Part shown: one piece after another, positions 1 through 8,484 of the stretch | Position numbering within the stretch: the stretch's first letter is position 1 | Layout of the letters: each line of letters begins with the position of its first letter | Origin: Spirosoma luteum DSM 19990 | GTDB taxonomy: Bacteria > Bacteroidota > Bacteroidia > Cytophagales > Spirosomataceae | Length of the DNA stretch: 56,547 nt | NCBI RefSeq assembly: GCF_000374065.1 | Contig: NZ_KB893250.1 | Location: 80,242 to 136,788, forward strand | Direction of reading: 5' to 3' | Notes under the pieces: generated by a model | The model's input: the letters and a program-made list of their open reading frames with translations, nothing else | Told to the model about the DNA's origin: nothing | Database searches by the model: none | Translations under genes and position numbers: made by a program

Positions 1-1558
1 CCAGCCAGTCCAGATAGAACAACGCAGCTCCTTTCATGATCGGGTAAGCCATTTCTTTCAGGAATGCTTTATCCCCCGTAAACCGGTAATGCTCCCACAA
101 GTGCTGACTCAACCAGCCAGCTCCCTGGTTCCAGTTGGCCCATTTCGGGTCGCCCTGTCCAATATCGCCAACGGGATTGGCAATGGCCCAGATGTCGCTG
201 TTGTGGTGCGCTACCCAGCCGTTCATGTTGTAGAACTCCTTGGCCACGGCAGCCCCATTTTTAGCCAGTTCACCAATGAAGCTGAGCAATGGCTGGTGCA
301 ACTCCGACAGGTTCGTTACCTCCACCGGCCAGTAATTCATCTGGGTGTTGATATTGATGGTGTAGTTGGCACTCCAGGGTGCCCGCAGTTCTTTGTTCCA
401 GATGCCCTGCAGGTTGGCCGGTACACCCGGCACCCGCGAACTGGCGATGAGTAAGTACCGTCCGTACTGAGCGTACAACGCTTCCAGACCAGGATCGTAG
501 CCTCCCGCGCTATACGCCTGCAACCGTTCATCGGAGGGTAGAGAAATAGCCGGATTCGTTCTCGTTGTATCAGTTATCTGAAGCGAAAACCGGTTGAAAA
601 ATCCCTGATAATCCGTCATGTGCCGACTCAACAGCGTTTTATAGTCTTTTCCAACGGCGTTTCGGATAATGCCTTCTGCCAGCTTATTTTCATCTTTTCC
701 GTCTTTATCGGGGCATTTATCGTAGCCGTTGAAACTGGTCGTAGCCGTTACCAGCAACAGCACTTCCGTGGCATTCCGGATGTGGATACCAGCCGTGTCG
801 GTTTGCACCGTTCCGCCCTTGTTCAGGGCTTTCAGTCGCAATTGGAAGCGCATTCCCTTACAGTCCTGGGTGGTATCGTAAACGACAGGTTCACGGTCTT
901 TGGGATTGTAGTAGTTGGGATCTACCTGCGTGGGTGCTTTCCCACGCATCACCCATTCACCAGGCCCATTACCGCTATTCTTAACCCGAAGCTGGCTCCG
1001 GGTGGCGGCATCGAAACTGATTTGTCCGGGCTTGCTGGCCGTCAGGCGGATGACCAGCAACTGATCGGGGGCCGAGCTGAAGATTTCCCGTACGTAGTTC
1101 GTCCCATTGACCGTAAATCGCGTAGTGGCCACTGCTTTCTGCAAATCCAGGTCTCGGTAATAAGCCGATGGTGTGGCTCCTTTGGTGTCCTGTTTCAGGA
1201 TCAAATCCCCGAGGGGCAGGTACGACTGGGTGTACAGTCCCTGCATGCGTTTGGCCAGTTCGGTTGCCTGCTTGTACTTCTCCTCCGCCAGTGCCTGCCG
1301 AATCTGGGGCAGATACGTAGGAGCATCGGGGTTGACATTTCCCGTCACCGGCCCACCCGACCACAGGGTACTCTCGTTGAGTTGAATTAGTTCTTCGTCC
1401 ACTTTCCCAAATATCATGGCACCCACGCGGCCGTTACCAACGGGCAAAGCTTCCGTCCAGACGGCAGCGGGTTGTTTATACCATAATTTGAGACTCGATT
1501 GGGCCGACAACGACGGAGAAATGGTAAGAAACAGGAGTACACGGGCGATTTGTTTCAT
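1..1558 (-). CDS. GH95 alpha-L-fucosidase, partial (C-terminus off window)
   Basis: Reads from ATG at 1558 to the window edge without a stop, giving 519 codons. A signal peptide (MKQIARVLLFL..SLSAQ) predicts export to the periplasm or cell surface. The mature N-terminus carries the GH95 pattern W-x-EALPVGNGRVGAM followed by LNESTLWSGGP, and further on come YGRYLLIASSR, PANLQGIWN and NINTQMNYWPVE, the start of the (alpha/alpha)6 catalytic domain. GH95 enzymes release alpha-1,2-linked L-fucose (some act on L-galactose) by inversion. The family is usually 750-820 residues, so about a third lies beyond position 1. The gene diverges from the T9SS cargo gene at 1953. Assignment to the family is firm; the substrate is inferred from the family only. 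Confidence 0.9.
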   Translation of the reverse strand, partial: MKQIARVLLFLTISPSLSAQSSLKLWYKQPAAVWTEALPVGNGRVGAMIFGKVDEELIQLNESTLWSGGPVTGNVNPDAPTYLPQIRQALAEEKYKQATELAKRMQGLYTQSYLPLGDLILKQDTKGATPSAYYRDLDLQKAVATTRFTVNGTNYVREIFSSAPDQLLVIRLTASKPGQISFDAATRSQLRVKNSGNGPGEWVMRGKAPTQVDPNYYNPKDREPVVYDTTQDCKGMRFQLRLKALNKGGTVQTDTAGIHIRNATEVLLLVTATTSFNGYDKCPDKDGKDENKLAEGIIRNAVGKDYKTLLSRHMTDYQGFFNRFSLQITDTTRTNPAISLPSDERLQAYSAGGYDPGLEALYAQYGRYLLIASSRVPGVPANLQGIWNKELRAPWSANYTININTQMNYWPVEVTNLSELHQPLLSFIGELAKNGAAVAKEFYNMNGWVAHHNSDIWAIANPVGDIGQGDPKWANWNQGAGWLSQHLWEHYRFTGDKAFLKEMAYPIMKGAALFYLDWL

Positions 1559-1952
1559 AGACGTAGTTTGGGCAGGATTACCGCTTAAGGTATAGCACAA
1601 AAAGCTGCCACCCTGATAAAGCACACTATACCGGTTTTATCCTGAGAAAGGTGTTGCAAAATTCCCCTACCTCCGGGCAGGCGAGAAGCAATGATTCATC
1701 AGGCCCCCTTTTTCGTGCAACGAATTATGTTTATTCGCCGTAATCCTATCAACAAATGTACCTGAGTACCAATCACCAGAAGCGGACTCTACTCAACTGA
1801 TAAACAGATTGGCCGTCACAACCCGACCCTAGGTATACTTTTTTACAGGAAAGCCAGGTTGCCGGACAGTCAGTCAATTAGTACTACATTTCCTTTGTAT
1901 ATTTAAAGCCTGTTTCCTGTATAGCCCGTACTTAACCTTGCATGATCTGATT
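1559..1952. other. Divergent intergenic region, 394 bp
   Basis: Separates the start of the GH95 gene from the start of the T9SS cargo gene, so it should hold both promoters. A TAACCTTG at 1933-1940 on the plus strand matches the Bacteroidota -7 element TAnnTTTG in seven of eight positions and would give a leader of only a few bases before ATG 1953. I find no open frame with coding character and no strong inverted repeat here. Confidence 0.4.
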
Positions 1953-4322
1953 ATGCGTTTTTCTACCGTCTGCTTCCTGTTCTGGCTTTTTGTTATGGGT
2001 ATCCCCCTGGCTTCGCTGGCAACGCACCAGGTGGGAGGGCAGCTGGAAATGCGGGCCGTTGCCAATGTGCCGGGGCAGTACCGGATTATCGTTACCAACT
2101 ACCTGGAAGACGGGACGCGCGGGGCGGCCCTACAGGCAACTACGGGCATACTGGGTATTTTCCGGAAGCGGGATAACGTTCAGATGACCACCTTTACCGT
2201 TCGGCAGACGAGTGCCCGCGAACCTGTTATCTACGCCAACGAATTTTGCGCAGCCCAGCGTAACCTCAAATTTATTGCCCTTACCTACGAAGCCGATATT
2301 CAACTCAATCCGAGCACCTACGCCGATCCGCAGGGGTACTACATATCCTACCAGACACGGAACCGGAATGCGGGAATCAACAACATCAACAGCCCCGACC
2401 AGACCGGCTTCACCTTTTACCTCGAATTTCCGGCTCTCCAGCGAAACGGGACGCCATTCGTTAATTCGTCCCCTCATTTCGGCCCCATAAACGGCGAGTA
2501 CGTTTGTTTGGGTGACCCATTCACCTTTCCATTCGGTGGCACCGACCCCGACGGCGATGAACTTCGGTACTCTATGATAACGCCCCTCAATCAGAAAGGT
2601 ACGAATCAGAATTCCGTTTCTCCCGCCCCCTACCCGGACGTAAGCTGGATACCGGGCTATAGTGCTGCCAATGCCATTCAGGGTAGTCCGGCATTGGGCG
2701 TAGATGCCAGAACGGGGCAGCTATCCGTTACGGCTACGCAACTGGGTTTGTTCGTTTTCGCGGTGAAAGTAGAGGAGTATCGCAACGGGATAAAAATTGG
2801 GGAAGTAAGGCGCGACTTTCAGCTGCTGGTTATTGACTGCCCTCCCCAAACAACGCCCAAACCGGATGTCCAGATTGCCAACAGACCCGCATTGCGCAGT
2901 GCCACCATCTGCCAGGGCGATTCGGCCATTCTCAGAGCCTCGCTGGACACCACCTGGAACTATCAATGGCGTAAGGATGGCATTAACTTGGCGGGAGCCA
3001 CCAAACCATCGCTGGCCGTGCGCGAAGCCGGTGATTATACCGTGCTGGTATCGCCCAAAACGTCCTGTAGCCGAATAGGTAACTCAGAAACGGTGACCAT
3101 CGGTGTTATTGGTAAGGATGCAAAACTTTCCCTTAGCGGTCATTTGTGCGCCACTACCGGAACCGTAGGCCTGTATGCCACCCAGGACGCCAACGTACAA
3201 TACCAATGGTACCGCAACAGTCAGTTAGTGCCGGGTTCGCACACGGGCGATTCCCTCCAGACGAATCAGGAAGGCCGCTATTTTGCCGTTCTGACGCATA
3301 CAACCCTGGGCTGCAAAGCCAATACCGACACCGTTAACCTGGCACGTTCGGCGGCCGTGGTACCCAACATCCAGACAGCCACGGGTCTTAACCGGATTTG
3401 CCCCCAGGATTCACTTATGCTGACTGCTACGGGTGGAATCAGCTACGCCTGGAAAAAAGAGGGCGTGGCGGTGGGCACTGACCTTGCCCGGTATGCTGCC
3501 AGCAGTGCGGGGTCGTATGTAGTAACAGCGACTGATTTATTCGGGTGTGTGGGTACATCTGCACCAGTATCACTAACGCTGCTCCCCCCCGTGGTTATCC
3601 GGTTCGATTCTATTCCGGGTGTCTGTGGCCCGGATGTTCCTACGTATACGCTCGCCGGGAATCCGGCAGGGGGTGTATTTACGGGCACGGGCGTAACGGG
3701 CACGGTATTCAGTGCGAAGCAGGCAGGTGTTGGCAATCACCTCATCACCTACAGCGTTAAGGCGGCCCCGGAGTGTGTCAACGTAACCGCCACCCGAACA
3801 GCCGTAGTAGCCCCCATACCGACTATTCAGCTGGTCGATACGATAACCACCTACAAAGGCAATACCTTCACCCTGAATCCTGTCTATACCGGAAATCCAA
3901 CCCAGTTTGGCTGGACAGCATCCACATACCTGGATAACCCGACGCTGGCCAATCCTACCGTGCAGGATATCACCAATGATATTACGTATACCGTCGATGT
4001 AAAAAACAGTACGGGCTGCGATGCCACCCATACTATCCACATCACGGTGCTGGCGCGCTTGTACGTACCCGACGCGTTTTCGCCCAACGGCGATGGGATG
4101 AACGACCAGTGGGAACTTCCCGGTATCGAAGCCTTCCCCGATGCTGTCGTAACGGTTTTCAACCGGTGGGGAGAAATAATCTATTCGTCAGACAAAGGGT
4201 ACACGCATCCCTTCGACGGAACCCTGAACGGCACCTCTCTGCCCCAGGGTATGTATGTCTATACCATCCATACCGTTCCCGCCAAACCCGTGATTCGGGG
4301 TAACCTGATGCTGGTACGGTGA
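1953..4322 (+). CDS. T9SS type-B sorted surface protein with Ig-like repeats
   Basis: 789 residues from ATG 1953; an in-frame ATG at 1938 gives a poorer signal peptide. The N-terminus MRFSTVCFLFWLFVM..SLA is a signal sequence. The middle contains several Ig/PKD-like segments with repeated Cys pairs and the phrases YQWRKDG, YQWYRNS and YAWKKEG. Residues about 703-789 (VPDAFSPNGDGMND, VFNRWGEIIY, FDGTLNG, PQGMYVYTI) form the 'gliding-motility-associated' type-B C-terminal domain recognised by the type IX secretion system. The protein should therefore be exported to the outer surface or secreted. Its ligand is unknown. It converges with the sugar-dehydrogenase-like gene across a strong hairpin terminator. 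Confidence 0.88.
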   Translation: MRFSTVCFLFWLFVMGIPLASLATHQVGGQLEMRAVANVPGQYRIIVTNYLEDGTRGAALQATTGILGIFRKRDNVQMTTFTVRQTSAREPVIYANEFCAAQRNLKFIALTYEADIQLNPSTYADPQGYYISYQTRNRNAGINNINSPDQTGFTFYLEFPALQRNGTPFVNSSPHFGPINGEYVCLGDPFTFPFGGTDPDGDELRYSMITPLNQKGTNQNSVSPAPYPDVSWIPGYSAANAIQGSPALGVDARTGQLSVTATQLGLFVFAVKVEEYRNGIKIGEVRRDFQLLVIDCPPQTTPKPDVQIANRPALRSATICQGDSAILRASLDTTWNYQWRKDGINLAGATKPSLAVREAGDYTVLVSPKTSCSRIGNSETVTIGVIGKDAKLSLSGHLCATTGTVGLYATQDANVQYQWYRNSQLVPGSHTGDSLQTNQEGRYFAVLTHTTLGCKANTDTVNLARSAAVVPNIQTATGLNRICPQDSLMLTATGGISYAWKKEGVAVGTDLARYAASSAGSYVVTATDLFGCVGTSAPVSLTLLPPVVIRFDSIPGVCGPDVPTYTLAGNPAGGVFTGTGVTGTVFSAKQAGVGNHLITYSVKAAPECVNVTATRTAVVAPIPTIQLVDTITTYKGNTFTLNPVYTGNPTQFGWTASTYLDNPTLANPTVQDITNDITYTVDVKNSTGCDATHTIHITVLARLYVPDAFSPNGDGMNDQWELPGIEAFPDAVVTVFNRWGEIIYSSDKGYTHPFDGTLNGTSLPQGMYVYTIHTVPAKPVIRGNLMLVR

Positions 4323-4336
4323 AAGGAAGCAGAAAA

Positions 4337-4364
4337 GGGGCTGCTCCCGTGAGAGAGCAGCCCC
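4337..4364. terminator. Bidirectional terminator between convergent genes
   Basis: GGGGCTGCTC and GAGCAGCCCC form a perfect 10-bp stem with an 8-base loop, lying between the stops of two convergent genes (4322 plus, 4400 minus). The run AGAAAA on the left flank gives a short U-tract for the minus-strand transcript. Confidence 0.8.
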
Positions 4365-4399
4365 GTAAATAAGGTTGATAGACGCAACTCACTACTGAT

Positions 4400-5620
4400 T
4401 TAGCCGCTGTGGCTCACACGGTAAATAACGCCGTTGTTGTCATCGGTTACCAGAAGCGAGCCATCCGTGTGAACAGCGATGCCTACAGGTCGGCCAAACT
4501 GGGAGCGGTTATTATCGATCAGGAAACCCATCAGGAAATCTTCAAAGCGCGTGGGCTGGCCGTTTTCAAAACGGAGCCGCACCACCTTGTAACCCGACGG
4601 CACACTCCGGTTCCAGGAGCCGCGCATGGTCACAAAAGCATCAGTTCGGTACTCGGCCGGAAATTTTGTGCCGGTATAAAACACCATCCCTAACGGGGCG
4701 CTGTGGGCTTGGTAGGTGAGCAGCGGCAGGGTGGTCTTCTGTAAGTATTGCTGGTAGGTGGTGTCCCCCTTAGGCCGGTCGGCGGGGTTGTACTTCCCTT
4801 CTCCGTAAATGTAGGGCCAGCCGTAATCGGCCCCCTGTACCAATTTGTTCACCTCTTCTTTCTGTTCGTTATCGCCCAGCCAGTCGATGCCATGGTCCAG
4901 TCCGAAAAGTTCTTTGGTGGTGGGGTGCCAGCCGAAGCCAATGGTGTTGCGCAGACCTTTGGCGAAAATTTTCCGGTTTGACCCGTCCGGGTTAGCCCGC
5001 AGGATGGTGGCGTTTTCGGGGTTGGGTTCCGGACAGGCGTTACAGGTACTGCCCACGGTGAGGTACATCAGGTTATCAGGTCCGAAGCCAATGGTCCGAT
5101 TTGGATGCTGACCACCATCGGGCAGGTCGTTAATCAACTGCTGCGGCTGGCCGAGGGTACCGTCCGGATTCATGGCAGCCGAGTAAACCTCTTTTACGGT
5201 TGTGATGTAGAGCTTCCCACTATAAATGGCCAGACCATGGGCCTGTTTCAGGTTCGCCACGACTGATTTGCTGTCGGCCACTCCATCGTTGTTCGAGTCT
5301 CGAAGCAGCGAAACCGTTCCCGCTTCCCGGTCGGTGTAATAAACGTGACCCGCCGGGCTGATTGCAAGCATGCGGGGTTTGCCCAATTGGTCGGCGTATT
5401 TGGTAACGGTGAACCCCGCCGGGACTTTCAGTTGCCGGATGTTTTCGTCGGTAGCCGGCACAAGGGCGGGCCGGAACACGTAGCCTTGCACCTGGGCGGT
5501 TGTGGGCTGATCGTCGGTTTCAGGAATCATCTCCTTAAAGATGTCGGCTCCCTTGGTACAGGCCAGCACAAGCCCTAACCCAGCAGCCGTGCCCAGCGTC
5601 CATTTCAAAATAGGTTTCAT
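4400..5620 (-). CDS. PQQ-dependent sugar dehydrogenase-like lipoprotein
   Basis: 406 residues. The N-terminus MKPILKWTLG..LVLAC has a lipobox with Cys21, so the protein is probably lipid-anchored in the envelope. The body reads as a six-bladed soluble aldose/sorbosone dehydrogenase propeller: FTVTKYADQLGKPRMLAISP, HGLAIYSGKLYITT, DGGQHPNRTIGFGPDNLMYLTVGS, GLRNTIGFGWHP and GLDHGIDWLGD. The motif HPNRTIGFGPD and the Asp-rich turns are typical of this family, whose members oxidise sugars using PQQ and pass electrons to carriers. PQQ binding is inferred; no PQQ synthesis gene is in view. It stands alone, with 331 bp upstream before the YceI stop. Confidence 0.82.
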   Translation of the reverse strand: MKPILKWTLGTAAGLGLVLACTKGADIFKEMIPETDDQPTTAQVQGYVFRPALVPATDENIRQLKVPAGFTVTKYADQLGKPRMLAISPAGHVYYTDREAGTVSLLRDSNNDGVADSKSVVANLKQAHGLAIYSGKLYITTVKEVYSAAMNPDGTLGQPQQLINDLPDGGQHPNRTIGFGPDNLMYLTVGSTCNACPEPNPENATILRANPDGSNRKIFAKGLRNTIGFGWHPTTKELFGLDHGIDWLGDNEQKEEVNKLVQGADYGWPYIYGEGKYNPADRPKGDTTYQQYLQKTTLPLLTYQAHSAPLGMVFYTGTKFPAEYRTDAFVTMRGSWNRSVPSGYKVVRLRFENGQPTRFEDFLMGFLIDNNRSQFGRPVGIAVHTDGSLLVTDDNNGVIYRVSHSG

Positions 5621-5889
5621 AACGTTGAAATAAGCAATAGAGTGAAGTACGTTAGCCCATCGGCAACATAGACTGCTTAACTGATTGAACAGCGCTATGG
5701 TTTATAACTTTTATCATTTGGGGTCTGTGGGTGGTTGTAGTCATAAAAAAAGGCGCTGCCAGCCATCCGGAGCCTGCCTGGCTGTTTTGGTTCGTCCATC
5801 AGGTTTTTTGCCGTTACCTAACCCTACTGTTTTGTACCTATGAACCCGTAGCAACCAGATGCCAGGGAACACGACCCGTTGCCAATAAA
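5621..5889. other. Intergenic region upstream of the sugar-dehydrogenase gene
   Basis: About 270 bp between the start of the minus-strand lipoprotein gene and the YceI terminator. It must contain the promoter for the gene at 5620. I see no clear TAnnTTTG element on the minus strand, no coding-like frame and no strong repeat. Confidence 0.4.
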
Positions 5890-5933
5890 AAAATCCCATC
5901 ACCAAAAACGCGCGTTTTTGGTGATGGGATTTT
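5890..5933 (-). terminator. Rho-independent terminator of the YceI gene
   Basis: A perfect 44-base palindrome, 22 bp per arm, centred at 5911/5912. An A-run at 5887-5893 on the plus strand becomes the U-tract for minus-strand transcription. It lies 18 bp past the YceI stop. The symmetric T-run on the other side would also let it act on plus-strand transcripts. Confidence 0.85.
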
Positions 5934-5951
5934 AACCCGAAGCCGACTGAA

Positions 5952-6494
5952 TTAAGCCTGTTTCGTCAACTGTATATTCATGACCAGTTTAACGTCATCG
6001 CTGACAACGATGGCCCCGGCTTCGGTAATACCATCCCAGGTCAGGCCAAATTCTTTCCGCTTGATTGTACCGGTCAATTCAAAGCCCGCTTTGGTCTGAC
6101 CGTAAAAATCCTGTGTCTGACCACCGTACTCCGCTTTCAGGGTTACCGGTTTGGTAACGCCGTGCATCGTCAAATTCCCGGCTACATTAAAAGTGTCATC
6201 ACCCGTTGGGGTCATGCTGGTCGATACAAACGTGAGCTTGGGAAACTGCTCCGCATCGAAAAAATCAGCCGACTTCAGGTGGCCGTCCCGCTGTTCTGCT
6301 CCGGTACTAATGCTGGCAATATCCGCCGAAAAAGAGACTTTAGCATCGGTAAAGTCATCACCGTGTGATTCAACCTGACCTTCGTACTGGCCAAACGAAC
6401 CCGTTACGGTCGAGATAACCAGGTGTTTTACTTTAAATTGAACTTCCGAGTGTGAGGGGTCAATTACCCAGGTGGTGGCTGTTGCAGTTTCCAT
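5952..6494 (-). CDS. YceI family lipocalin-like protein
   Basis: 180 residues, no obvious signal peptide ([28 protein letters not shown]), so it may be cytoplasmic, unlike periplasmic E. coli YceI. Family signatures are [15 protein letters not shown] near the N-terminus, [37 protein letters not shown] (here [16 protein letters not shown]), [14 protein letters not shown] and the C-terminal FGLTWD. YceI proteins form an extended lipocalin barrel that binds polyisoprenoids or other amphiphiles; function in this organism is not known. It is a single-gene unit with its own strong terminator. Confidence 0.92.
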   Translation of the reverse strand: [180 protein letters not shown]

Positions 6495-6607
6495 AATAAT
6501 AGGCGTTAATTAATTTCGTGTTTTAACATTTCATGTATATACATTTAATTTCACTAAATTGTTTCAATGAATAAAAACTTTTTTGTTTAATTCGGTGATG
6601 AAGAGCT

Positions 6608-6658
6608 GGTCTGACGAACTCTGACAAAGTTCAAAAATTTGTCAGAGTTCGTCAGACC
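6608..6658. repeat. Perfect 21-bp inverted repeat downstream of M20 gene
   Basis: Arms at 6608-6628 and 6638-6658 (ggtctgacgaactctgac... and its exact complement) enclose a 9-base loop. It begins 8 bp after the M20 peptidase stop on the minus strand. There is no U-run on either flank, so it may act as an mRNA 3' end stabiliser or belong to an intergenic repeat class rather than being a standard terminator. Confidence 0.75.
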
Positions 6659-6665
6659 GTTACAC

Positions 6666-8198
6666 TTATTTCAATTGCATAATAGCGGCCATTATCTCAA
6701 TACCTTCCCATAGGTACTGCACCTTCATATTTTCGTTTTCGGCGTGCTGGTTGTTGTCGTAATTCACTACCGGCACCGACACAACGGGAACATGCAGCAC
6801 GGTGTCGAACAAATACAATGGTAAGCTCCCCCCCGCCGATGGCGACAGCACGATGGGATCGGGACTGGTGGTTTGCACGGCGGCAATAACCTTCTGGGCA
6901 ATGGGCAAATCCATGGGTGTCCGCTGGGCATTGTAGCCATGCCCGTGACTTATTTTGATCAGCTTTGGGTACTGTTGCCGCTCGGCATCCGTTGGCTCGT
7001 GATCAATGATGTGGTATCCCTGGGCCTGAATATGGTCTCTAACCCGGCTTATCTGGCGGTCGGTATCGTTCCCCCGCACGAGCCGCAAATCAAGGACAGC
7101 TTCGGCTTTAGTAGGAATAATATTACCTGCCATAGCCCCGACGTTGGCACTCTGAATCCCGTTGATATTCAGCGTCGGGATCATCAGTAACTCCACAAAG
7201 GGGGTGCCGTTACCATCGGGTTGGGCGATGCCCAGTTCCTGTTTCAAAGACGCTTCGACGTTGGGTATTTTGACCAGTGCCTCCTTCTCGCTGGCTGTTA
7301 GCGGTACCACATCGTCATAAAATCCCTTTATCAGCACATGGTCTTTCCCGTCTTTCATACTGGCCAGTAACGTTACCAGGCGCATGGCCGGATTGGGCGC
7401 CCAGTTGCCGTAATTTCCGCTGTGGAGCGGGCGTTTGGCCCCGTACACCGTCAGGCTCATATTTACATCACCCCGAACGCCAAACTGTACAACCCTTTTT
7501 CCAGACACGTGGCGGGGTCCATCGGCAATTACCCAGAGGTCGCTGGTCAGTTTATCTTTGTGTTTGGCAAAAATCTCTCCCAGGTGAGTCGAGCCGACTT
7601 CTTCTTCACCTTCAAAGAAAAACTTCACGTTAACGGCAGGAGCCATTTTCGTCTTCACCAGGGCATCGTAGGCGTTCAGAATCGTCATGACTCCCGCTTT
7701 GTCGTCGGCACTTCCCCGGCCCGAAAGCCGCCATGATGGGTCGATGGCATCCCCCGATTTATAGGTCGTTATAATTTCACCCCCCTGCTCTGCGGGAGCC
7801 GTAATAAAAACGGGTACGAAGGGTTGCAGCCCCTCGGCCCACTGTTTTGGGTTGACGGGTTGCCCGTCGTAATGGGCGTAAAAGATGATGGTCTTCGTCG
7901 CTCCGGGCACCTTAACCTCCCCAAATACTGCCGGGGTTATGCCCGGTGTGGGGCCATCGAGCAGCAGGGCGGCTATACCGCGCTGTTTCATCATCTGGAG
8001 AATGAAAGCCGCATTTTTACGGATATTAACCGAGTCGGCAGAAACGTTGGGAATGGATAGAAACTGGCGGTATTCATCCATCAGGGCGGTTTCGTTCGCC
8101 TGCCGATACTGACGTACCTTTTCCTGCGCCGACTGAGCCTGACAAAAAATGGTAACGGATGTAAACAGCAGTAAAATGGGTAAAAATTTCACGGACAT
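6666..8198 (-). CDS. M20 family metallopeptidase, exported
   Basis: 510 residues with signal peptide MSVKFLPILLLFTSVTIFCQAQ. The M20 di-zinc motifs are all visible: YAHYDGQP (His109, Asp111), SGRGSADDKAGV (Asp165/166 bridging), FFFEGEEEVGS (catalytic Glu near 198-200). A dimerisation lid follows (VRGDVNMSLTVYGAKRPLHSGNYG), then the second catalytic lobe with AGGSLPLYLF. Such dipeptidase/ArgE/DapE-type enzymes hydrolyse small peptides or acyl amino acids, here probably in the periplasm. It diverges from the M28 peptidase gene, hinting at shared use in peptide scavenging. Confidence 0.92.
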   Translation of the reverse strand: MSVKFLPILLLFTSVTIFCQAQSAQEKVRQYRQANETALMDEYRQFLSIPNVSADSVNIRKNAAFILQMMKQRGIAALLLDGPTPGITPAVFGEVKVPGATKTIIFYAHYDGQPVNPKQWAEGLQPFVPVFITAPAEQGGEIITTYKSGDAIDPSWRLSGRGSADDKAGVMTILNAYDALVKTKMAPAVNVKFFFEGEEEVGSTHLGEIFAKHKDKLTSDLWVIADGPRHVSGKRVVQFGVRGDVNMSLTVYGAKRPLHSGNYGNWAPNPAMRLVTLLASMKDGKDHVLIKGFYDDVVPLTASEKEALVKIPNVEASLKQELGIAQPDGNGTPFVELLMIPTLNINGIQSANVGAMAGNIIPTKAEAVLDLRLVRGNDTDRQISRVRDHIQAQGYHIIDHEPTDAERQQYPKLIKISHGHGYNAQRTPMDLPIAQKVIAAVQTTSPDPIVLSPSAGGSLPLYLFDTVLHVPVVSVPVVNYDNNQHAENENMKVQYLWEGIEIMAAIMQLK

Positions 8199-8253
8199 GA
8201 TGAATTGATTGGATTGATGTTAACGGGTGCTTTCCAGGGATTTTTGGATCTGG

Positions 8254-8376
8254 TTAAAGACCAGCCGAAGCGTAACGAGCAATGAGGACAACCGTATTTT
8301 TACTGGATTGTACCGAAATAAATTGGCCATTAATGCCGCTCCACAGTAGTATTACTCCCAAAAGAGTCCATTTCAT
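8254..8376 (-). CDS. Possible 40-residue peptide with signal-like N-terminus
   Basis: A short frame starting at ATG 8376 reads MKWTLLGVILLWSGINGQF followed by about 20 residues. The first 18 residues look like a signal sequence. A TACCTTCG lies just upstream on the minus strand, close to the -7 consensus. I do not recognise the peptide; it could be a fragment left from a lost exported protein or chance. It sits in the gap between two divergent peptidase genes. Confidence 0.2.
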   Translation of the reverse strand: MKWTLLGVILLWSGINGQFISVQSSKNTVVLIARYASAGL

Positions 8377-8444
8377 AGCAGGTTGTTTGGTTGCCGAAGG
8401 TAAGGTTTTTCGGCAAAATAGACCTAAAATAGTACGTCTGTCCG

Positions 8445-8452
8445 TAGATTTG
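8445..8452 (+). promoter_or_regulatory. Bacteroidota -7 element upstream of M28 peptidase
   Basis: TAGATTTG matches TAnnTTTG exactly and lies 32 bp before ATG 8485. No clear TTTG -33 element is found at the expected distance. Confidence 0.4.
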
Positions 8453-8484
8453 TTGCGTGTCAATCACTTCTCAACCAATACAAC